Positions 7,120 to 10,907 of a stretch of DNA of 10,907 nucleotides are shown here, in pieces. The stretch covers positions 1 to 10,907 of the forward strand of contig JAGAFH010000103.1 of NCBI GenBank assembly GCA_017612755.1, written 5' to 3'. Origin of the DNA: Clostridiales bacterium. Its GTDB lineage: Bacteria; Bacillota; Clostridia; Saccharofermentanales; Saccharofermentanaceae. The position numbers and the translations under genes are program-made. The stretch's first letter is position 1; every line of letters starts with the position of its first letter. The notes under the pieces are model-generated. The model was not told the DNA's origin. It made no database searches and worked only from the letters and a program-made list of their open reading frames with translations.

Positions 7120-7125
7120 ATTTTA
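7120..7125 (-). promoter_or_regulatory. Candidate -10 element for the HAD gene, possibly giving a leaderless mRNA
   Basis: Read on the minus strand this is TAAAAT, ending 7 bases before the ATG at 7112. Transcription from it would begin at or next to the start codon, matching the absence of any Shine-Dalgarno sequence. The best -35 (TTGTAC on the minus strand, 7146-7151) is 20 bases away, which is long, so the call is tentative. Confidence 0.35.
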
Positions 7126-7152
7126 CAATAAAAAGTCCTTAAATGGTACAAT
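7123..7152 (+). promoter_or_regulatory. Predicted promoter of the manC-GT4 operon
   Basis: An extended -10 element, TG-G-TACAAT (TG at 7144-7145, hexamer 7147-7152), is preceded at 18 bases by TTACAA (7123-7128), a weak sigma-A type -35. Transcription would start near 7159, leaving a leader of about 25 bases before manC. This is the only non-coding gap in the window longer than 20 bases and it must also hold the divergent promoter of the HAD gene. Confidence 0.55.
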
Positions 7153-7168
7153 ATGGGAAGATAAATAA

Positions 7169-7178
7169 AGGACGGGGG
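7169..7178 (+). promoter_or_regulatory. Ribosome binding site of manC
   Basis: The purine run AGGACGGGGG ends 5 bases before the ATG at 7184; AGGA is 11 bases away. It supports 7184 as the start. Confidence 0.6.
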
Positions 7179-7183
7179 CAGTT

Positions 7184-8266
7184 ATGAAGAAGACAGCAGT
7201 TATTATGGCAGGCGGCGGCGGAACGAGATTCTGGCCCGTATCAAGGATGACCACGCCCAAGCAGCTGGCAAAGCTTACAGGCGATGATGTAATGATCAAT
7301 GAGACCATCAAGCATTTCGACCACATCATCTCCAGGGAAGACACTTTTATCGTTACAAACGAAAAGCAGGCCGAGCTCATGAGCAATATCCTCTTTGAGG
7401 AAGTGGACAGGTCCCATATCCTTATCGAGCCTGTCCAGATGAATACGGCTCCCTGTATCCTCTATGCGGCCCTTACCATGAAGAAACTCTACGGTGATGC
7501 GGTGATGGCAGTCCTGCCCTCCGACCACTATATAGGCGACGTAAGGGAGTATGAGAGAGTCCTTAAGCTGGCTATGGACACTGCAGAGCAGACGGATAAG
7601 ATCGTCACTATCGGCATCCGTCCTTCTTTCCCTTCTACAGGCTACGGTTACATCAGGTTCTCCAGAGACCCCGTTGCTTCCGGATCGGAAGTATATAACC
7701 TCAGAAGGTTCGTCGAAAAGCCCGGTCTTTCCATCGCCAGGGAATATGTGGACTCCGGAAGATATCTTTGGAATTCGGGAATGTTCATTTGGAAGGCTTC
7801 AGTCATCCTGGAGTGCTTTAAGAAGTACCTTCCCGATATGTATGGGAAGATGGAAGCAGTCTATGACAGGCTGGATACTCCTGACGAGAAAGTAGCCATC
7901 GCCGAAGTCTATCCCACTTTGGAGAAGGTTTCCGTTGACTACGGCATCATGGAAAAGGCGGAGGGAGTACTCTGTATCCCTGCCGAGTTCGGATGGAATG
8001 ACGTAGGATCCTGGGATTCCCTGGATAAGGTCTTCAAGACTGATGCCAAGGGCAATGTCATCGTGGGAGAGACGGAGCTTATCGACTGCAGCAATAACGT
8101 ATTCTTCGACAAGTCCGGAGACCGTCTCATAACTGCCATCGGCATAAAGGATACTGTAGTAGTCCAGACAGATGATGCCATCTTAGTCTGTTCAAAAGAC
8201 TGTGTCCAGGACGTTAAGCTCATGGTTGACAGACTTAAGGATAAGGGAAGAGAGGACCTTCTCTGA
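7184..8266 (+). CDS. manC: Mannose-1-phosphate guanylyltransferase
   Basis: Makes GDP-D-mannose from mannose-1-phosphate and GTP in the cytoplasm, the donor and precursor for the gmd/rmd branch. The 360-residue length is the single-domain form without the C-terminal mannose-6-phosphate isomerase domain of AlgA/WbpW-type fusions. Motifs in order: nucleotide-binding GGGGTRFWPVSR (10-21) with PKQ (25-27), IEPVQMNTAP (81-90), LPSDH (111-115), GYGYI (153-157), the signature FVEKP (176-180), YLWNSGMF (194-201), DYGIMEK (252-258) and GWNDVGSW (270-277). It has its own promoter in the divergent gap and is followed after 4 bases by a GT4 gene. The needed isomerase and phosphomannomutase are not in this window. 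Very secure call; the symbol follows common usage. Confidence 0.95.
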   Translation: MKKTAVIMAGGGGTRFWPVSRMTTPKQLAKLTGDDVMINETIKHFDHIISREDTFIVTNEKQAELMSNILFEEVDRSHILIEPVQMNTAPCILYAALTMKKLYGDAVMAVLPSDHYIGDVREYERVLKLAMDTAEQTDKIVTIGIRPSFPSTGYGYIRFSRDPVASGSEVYNLRRFVEKPGLSIAREYVDSGRYLWNSGMFIWKASVILECFKKYLPDMYGKMEAVYDRLDTPDEKVAIAEVYPTLEKVSVDYGIMEKAEGVLCIPAEFGWNDVGSWDSLDKVFKTDAKGNVIVGETELIDCSNNVFFDKSGDRLITAIGIKDTVVVQTDDAILVCSKDCVQDVKLMVDRLKDKGREDLL

Positions 8267-8270
8267 TCTT

Positions 8271-9419
8271 ATGCGTATAGCCATCGATCTGACAGCTACC
8301 CCTAAGAGCAAGACGGGAATAGGAAGATATATGCTGGGGCTCCTTAAAGGGCTTCAGGAGACTGACGATACTAACGAGTATTACCTTTTCGCCCAGGATG
8401 ACGATCTGGACGGCTTCGGGATATATAAGGACAATTTCCATTTTGTCCCGGTCAGGAGTTCCCTTATGAGAAAGACATATCTCAGGATAGTCTGGGAGCA
8501 GATGGTATTTCCTTTCAGGCTCAAAAAGCTTAAGATCGATCTTCTTCACTGTCCCAATTACACCATGCCCTATACACTGAGGCTCGTATCCCCAAAGACG
8601 GCAGTCCAGGGAACATTTCACGATATGACCTATTTTATCCATCCCGAGTATCTTATCGGATGGAAATGCCGGATGTTCCAGCGTTATATAAAGAAGACGG
8701 CAAAAAGGGCAGACAAGATCCTCACTATCTCAGAGAACTCGAAGAAGGACATCCCGGATTTCTGTGATCTCAGAAATCCTGATATAGCAGTTACTTACAT
8801 GGGAGTCAAAGAGGCTTTCTTTGATTCTGAACCTGCCACGGACGAGATCCTTTCCAAGTATGGAATAGAAGGAGAATACATGCTCTACGTTGGCACATTG
8901 GAGCCGAGGAAGAATATTCCCGGCCTTATCAGGGGCTATAAAGCTCTTCCCAAAGAGATCAGGGACAGATATAAGCTCGTTATCACAGGAAAGAAGGGCT
9001 GGTATTATGACGAGATCTTCGATCTGGTATCTTCCGACGAAGAACTGAAGGAAAGAGTCATCTTTACCGGCTTTGTGGATGATCAGGACATGATGCCCAT
9101 AATGAAGAGGGCAAAGGTCTTTGCATATATATCTTTCTATGAGGGATTCGGTATCCCCGTCATCGAGGGAATGGCCAGTTCCGTACCTACAGTCACTTCC
9201 TGCGGATCTTCCCTGGAGGAAGTAGCCGGAGACTGCTGTTACCTCTGTGATCCCAAGGATGTACAGAGTATCGCATCGGCATTGGAAGCTGCATCCGTAA
9301 ACAGGGATGACACAATTGAAAGAGCTCTTTTAAGGGCAAAAGGATTCTCCTGGAAAAACTGTGCAGAGGCTACATTAAGGTCCTATGAGGATGCGGTAAG
9401 ATTTAAAAGAGAAGCTTAA
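8271..9419 (+). CDS. GT4-family glycosyltransferase (mannosyl- or rhamnosyltransferase type)
   Basis: GT-B fold, retaining, 382 residues. The start MRIAIDLTATPKSKTGIGRYM (ATG 8271) matches the usual opening of GT4 mannosyltransferases, with the TGIGRY acceptor loop at 15-20. FHDM (116-119) follows in the N-terminal domain; the donor domain begins YVGTLEPRKNIPGLI (206-220), carries TGKKGW (239-244), and has the EX7E pair E291/E299 in EGFGIPVIEGM. An in-frame upstream codon at 8202 lies inside manC and would add 23 unrelated residues, so it is rejected. AGAGGA lies about 15 bases upstream, so coupling to manC (4-base gap) is likely. The GTLEPRKN form resembles WbdB/WbdC/MtfB-type enzymes that use GDP-mannose, which fits being cotranscribed with manC. 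It converges on the next gene with a 4-base stop overlap. Confidence 0.9.
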   Translation: MRIAIDLTATPKSKTGIGRYMLGLLKGLQETDDTNEYYLFAQDDDLDGFGIYKDNFHFVPVRSSLMRKTYLRIVWEQMVFPFRLKKLKIDLLHCPNYTMPYTLRLVSPKTAVQGTFHDMTYFIHPEYLIGWKCRMFQRYIKKTAKRADKILTISENSKKDIPDFCDLRNPDIAVTYMGVKEAFFDSEPATDEILSKYGIEGEYMLYVGTLEPRKNIPGLIRGYKALPKEIRDRYKLVITGKKGWYYDEIFDLVSSDEELKERVIFTGFVDDQDMMPIMKRAKVFAYISFYEGFGIPVIEGMASSVPTVTSCGSSLEEVAGDCCYLCDPKDVQSIASALEAASVNRDDTIERALLRAKGFSWKNCAEATLRSYEDAVRFKREA

Positions 9420-9430
9420 TGAAGCTTTTT
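9410..9430. terminator. Weak bidirectional terminator-like hairpin at convergent gene ends
   Basis: The repeat AAGCTT-AATG-AAGCTT (stems 9412-9417 and 9422-9427) can form a hairpin of 6 Watson-Crick pairs, extended by a G-T and an A-T pair, with a 4-base loop. On the plus strand it runs into TTTTT (9426-9430); on the minus strand it is followed by CTCTTTT. Only two G-C pairs are in each stem, so it is weak. It contains the stop codons of both convergent genes. Confidence 0.35.
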
Positions 9431-10225
9431 GTAGATCCCTTTCCGTAAAGCGTTGGGAAGTATGCACACCAGGGCGTGGGGCAGGGCTCCCGTCATGTAG
9501 TCCTTGAGTGAAGTCCATTTTTCTTTCCTGAGATGGCGGTGGAACCTGAGCATGTCCTTTGCATATCCAAAGCCGCCCCTTCTGAGATAAGTCTTATCAT
9601 CAACTCTCATGTATACCAGCGTTTCCTCAAGGTTTCTGCCGAAAGAACCTCCCTTGAGCATCCTGACCCAGAGGGAATAGTCCTCGAAAAGGGGATAGTC
9701 CTGATTGTAGCCCCCTGCTTCAAGAACAGAAGTCTTTCTGAACATGACCGCCGGATGGTTAAAGGGATTTCTCTTTCTGGAAAAGGCCACAATGTCTTCG
9801 TGGGTAAGGGGAAGCCTTCTGGCGCCTTCCGAGTCACCGGGTTCATTTACAAATTCTTCTATTGTGCCGCTCAATATGGACAGGGACTGATCTTCGTCAA
9901 AGGCTTTGATCTGCTTTTCCATCCTGTCGGGAACTGATATATCATCGTCGTCCATCCTGGCCACAAGCTCGTATCTGCAGTGCTTAAGGCCTTCGTTTAA
10001 AGCTTCTCCAAGGCCTCTGTTTTCAGAAAGTCTTATGATACTGATCTTATCTCCTGCTTCCGAAAGGACCTGTTCAACTTCAGGAGACACGGGACCGTCG
10101 GCAACTACGACTATGTCGTCAGAAGGAACTGTCTGGGCGAAAAGGCTTTCAAGGCTCTTTTTGAAGGCCTCCGGATCTGTTTTGAGGTAAACAGATATGA
10201 GTACGGAATAACCGGTATCAGACAT
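9416..10225 (-). CDS. GT2-family glycosyltransferase
   Basis: Inverting GT-A fold enzyme of 269 residues. YSVLISVYLKTDPEAFKKSL opens the nucleotide-binding fold, VVVADGP follows at 39-45, the metal-binding DXD region is MDDDDI (91-96), NHPAVMFRK is at 156-164, and the acceptor-site FEDYSLWVRM (180-189) supplies the catalytic acid pair ED. The C-terminal 70 residues are basic with a short hydrophobic patch (ALPHALVCILPNAL) that may lie on the membrane. The ATG at 10225 is preferred because it begins just before the fold; an upstream in-frame start at 10285 would add 20 residues (with PWLPG) lying inside the preceding gene. It overlaps that sugar-transferase gene by 8 bases and is cotranscribed with it. 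Small GT2 enzymes of this type often add the second or a linker sugar to the primed lipid; that role is inference. Confidence 0.9.
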   Translation of the reverse strand: MSDTGYSVLISVYLKTDPEAFKKSLESLFAQTVPSDDIVVVADGPVSPEVEQVLSEAGDKISIIRLSENRGLGEALNEGLKHCRYELVARMDDDDISVPDRMEKQIKAFDEDQSLSILSGTIEEFVNEPGDSEGARRLPLTHEDIVAFSRKRNPFNHPAVMFRKTSVLEAGGYNQDYPLFEDYSLWVRMLKGGSFGRNLEETLVYMRVDDKTYLRRGGFGYAKDMLRFHRHLRKEKWTSLKDYMTGALPHALVCILPNALRKGIYKKLH

Positions 10226-10907
10226 TTTTATTATCCCGGGCAGCCACGGCGTCAGAAGAACGGAAGGCCGACTTGTTGTCTTCAAAGGTCCTGTTATAAA
10301 GATTTGGTGTAAAGATGGCCCTCAGGGTGAGGAACATTATCTTGATGTCCTGAAGTACGGAATAGTTCTTGATATAGAGAAGATCGTAACGGAGCTTGTC
10401 CTGGGGAGTGGTGTCATAGTTTCCGGCCACCTGGGCAAGACCGGTGATACCTGCCTTGACTGCGAATCTCTGGGAGTATCCGGGGATCTCCTTTTCAAAG
10501 TTGGCAACGAATTCGGGCCTTTCTGATCTGGGGCCTACTACGCTCATGTCACCCTTGAGAACGTTGAAGAACTGGGGGAATTCATCCAGCTTGGATCTTC
10601 TTAAGAACTTTCCGAAGGGAGTGACACGGGGGTCATCCTTTCCGGAGATGACTGCTCCGGTGCCTACTTCGGCATCCTGCCTCATGGTGCGGAGCTTATA
10701 TATCCTGTAAGGTCTGTTATCGATAGTAAGTCTCTCCTGTCTGTAGAAGACCGGGCCGCCGTCGCTGAGCTTTATGATGATGGCGCAGATGAGTATGACG
10801 GGGGAAGAGAGGATGATAGCCAGAAGGGATATAAAGATATCAATGGTGCGCTTTACGATCCTCTGCTCAAAGGTAAGGCCCATCCTGTCCACCAGCATTA
10901 CCATCAG
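10218..10907 (-). CDS. Polyprenyl-phosphate sugar-1-phosphate transferase, C-terminal part
   Basis: Priming enzyme that transfers a sugar-1-phosphate from a nucleotide sugar to undecaprenyl phosphate at the inner membrane face, starting lipid-linked glycan assembly. The reading frame is open to the window edge, so the 5' end is missing. Numbered from the ATG at 10904: EQRIVKRTIDI (13-23), a membrane helix (about 22-45), YKLRTM (69-74), LRRSKLDEFPQ (101-111) with the conserved Asp-Glu pair D107/E108, SVVGPRSERPEF (121-132), GITGLAQV (152-159) and DLLYIKNYS (174-182). These are the bacterial sugar transferase domain of WbaP/WcaJ type. The GLTFEQR lead-in suggests a full-length protein with an N-terminal multi-helix region beyond the window, though a PglC-like short form is possible. 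The tail after FTPNLYN is longer than usual (about 25 polar residues). Sugar specificity is not readable. Its stop overlaps the start of the GT2 gene. Confidence 0.93.
   Translation of the reverse strand: MMVMLVDRMGLTFEQRIVKRTIDIFISLLAIILSSPVILICAIIIKLSDGGPVFYRQERLTIDNRPYRIYKLRTMRQDAEVGTGAVISGKDDPRVTPFGKFLRRSKLDEFPQFFNVLKGDMSVVGPRSERPEFVANFEKEIPGYSQRFAVKAGITGLAQVAGNYDTTPQDKLRYDLLYIKNYSVLQDIKIMFLTLRAIFTPNLYNRTFEDNKSAFRSSDAVAARDNKNV

Noticed and set aside
8202..8270. Earlier start for the third GT4 gene
   Set aside because: The added 23 residues lie inside manC, match nothing in the family, and would displace the normal MRIAIDLT opening.
261..8275. The same short string TCTGATCTT at the gmd-rmd junction (262-270) and the manC-GT4 junction (8262-8270)
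   Set aside because: Both contain a TGA stop followed by a start, but nine matching bases in two places of an 11 kb window are too few to claim a shared element, and the start codons sit differently within them.
9533..9937. 134-codon plus-strand open frame across the GT2 gene
   Set aside because: The minus strand carries the DXD and ED motifs of a GT2 enzyme; the plus-strand frame is its shadow.
1..10907. CRISPR arrays, tRNA or rRNA genes, insertion sequences, transposases, toxin-antitoxin pairs
   Set aside because: No regularly spaced repeats, cloverleaf-like sequences, transposase motifs or terminal inverted repeats were seen; nearly every base is accounted for by glycan genes.

Overview
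The window is an 10.9 kb stretch of a surface-polysaccharide gene cluster, almost entirely coding. Base composition (near 50% G+C), heavy use of AGG/AGA arginine and ATC isoleucine codons, GGAGG-type ribosome binding sites and the style of the proteins suggest a Gram-positive member of the Clostridia, probably Lachnospiraceae. The taxon is an inference, because no rRNA or other marker is present.

Layout. (1) Positions 1-5114 and on to 6310, plus strand: a tightly packed operon with the end of GDP-mannose 4,6-dehydratase (gmd), GDP-4-keto-6-deoxymannose reductase (rmd), ABC permease (wzm), ABC ATPase with a C-terminal glycan-binding domain (wzt), two small coiled-coil proteins, and two GT4 glycosyltransferases. 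Genes overlap or lie 2-16 bases apart. (2) 6303-7112, minus strand: a Cof-type HAD phosphatase, convergent with the operon and divergent from the next gene. (3) 7184-9419, plus strand: mannose-1-phosphate guanylyltransferase (manC) and a third GT4 enzyme. (4) 9416-10907, minus strand: a GT2 glycosyltransferase and, upstream of it and running off the window, a polyprenyl-phosphate sugar-1-phosphate transferase that starts glycan synthesis.

How it fits together. ManC makes GDP-mannose, Gmd and Rmd turn it into GDP-D-rhamnose (or possibly the talose epimer), the GT4 enzymes polymerise D-mannose and/or D-rhamnose on a lipid carrier primed by the sugar transferase (with the GT2 enzyme as a likely linker-building enzyme), and Wzm/Wzt export the finished chain. 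The gene set resembles the Pseudomonas A-band D-rhamnan locus and the Aneurinibacillus/Geobacillus S-layer glycan loci, in a clostridial setting. Mannose-6-phosphate isomerase, phosphomannomutase, a ligase and a chain terminator are not in the window.

The least familiar part is the pair of adjacent small genes at 3260-4047. Their products share three short sequence blocks and end in coiled coils that align without a gap in the same heptad register, so they look like a diverged tandem duplication. They sit exactly between the exporter and the polymerising enzymes.
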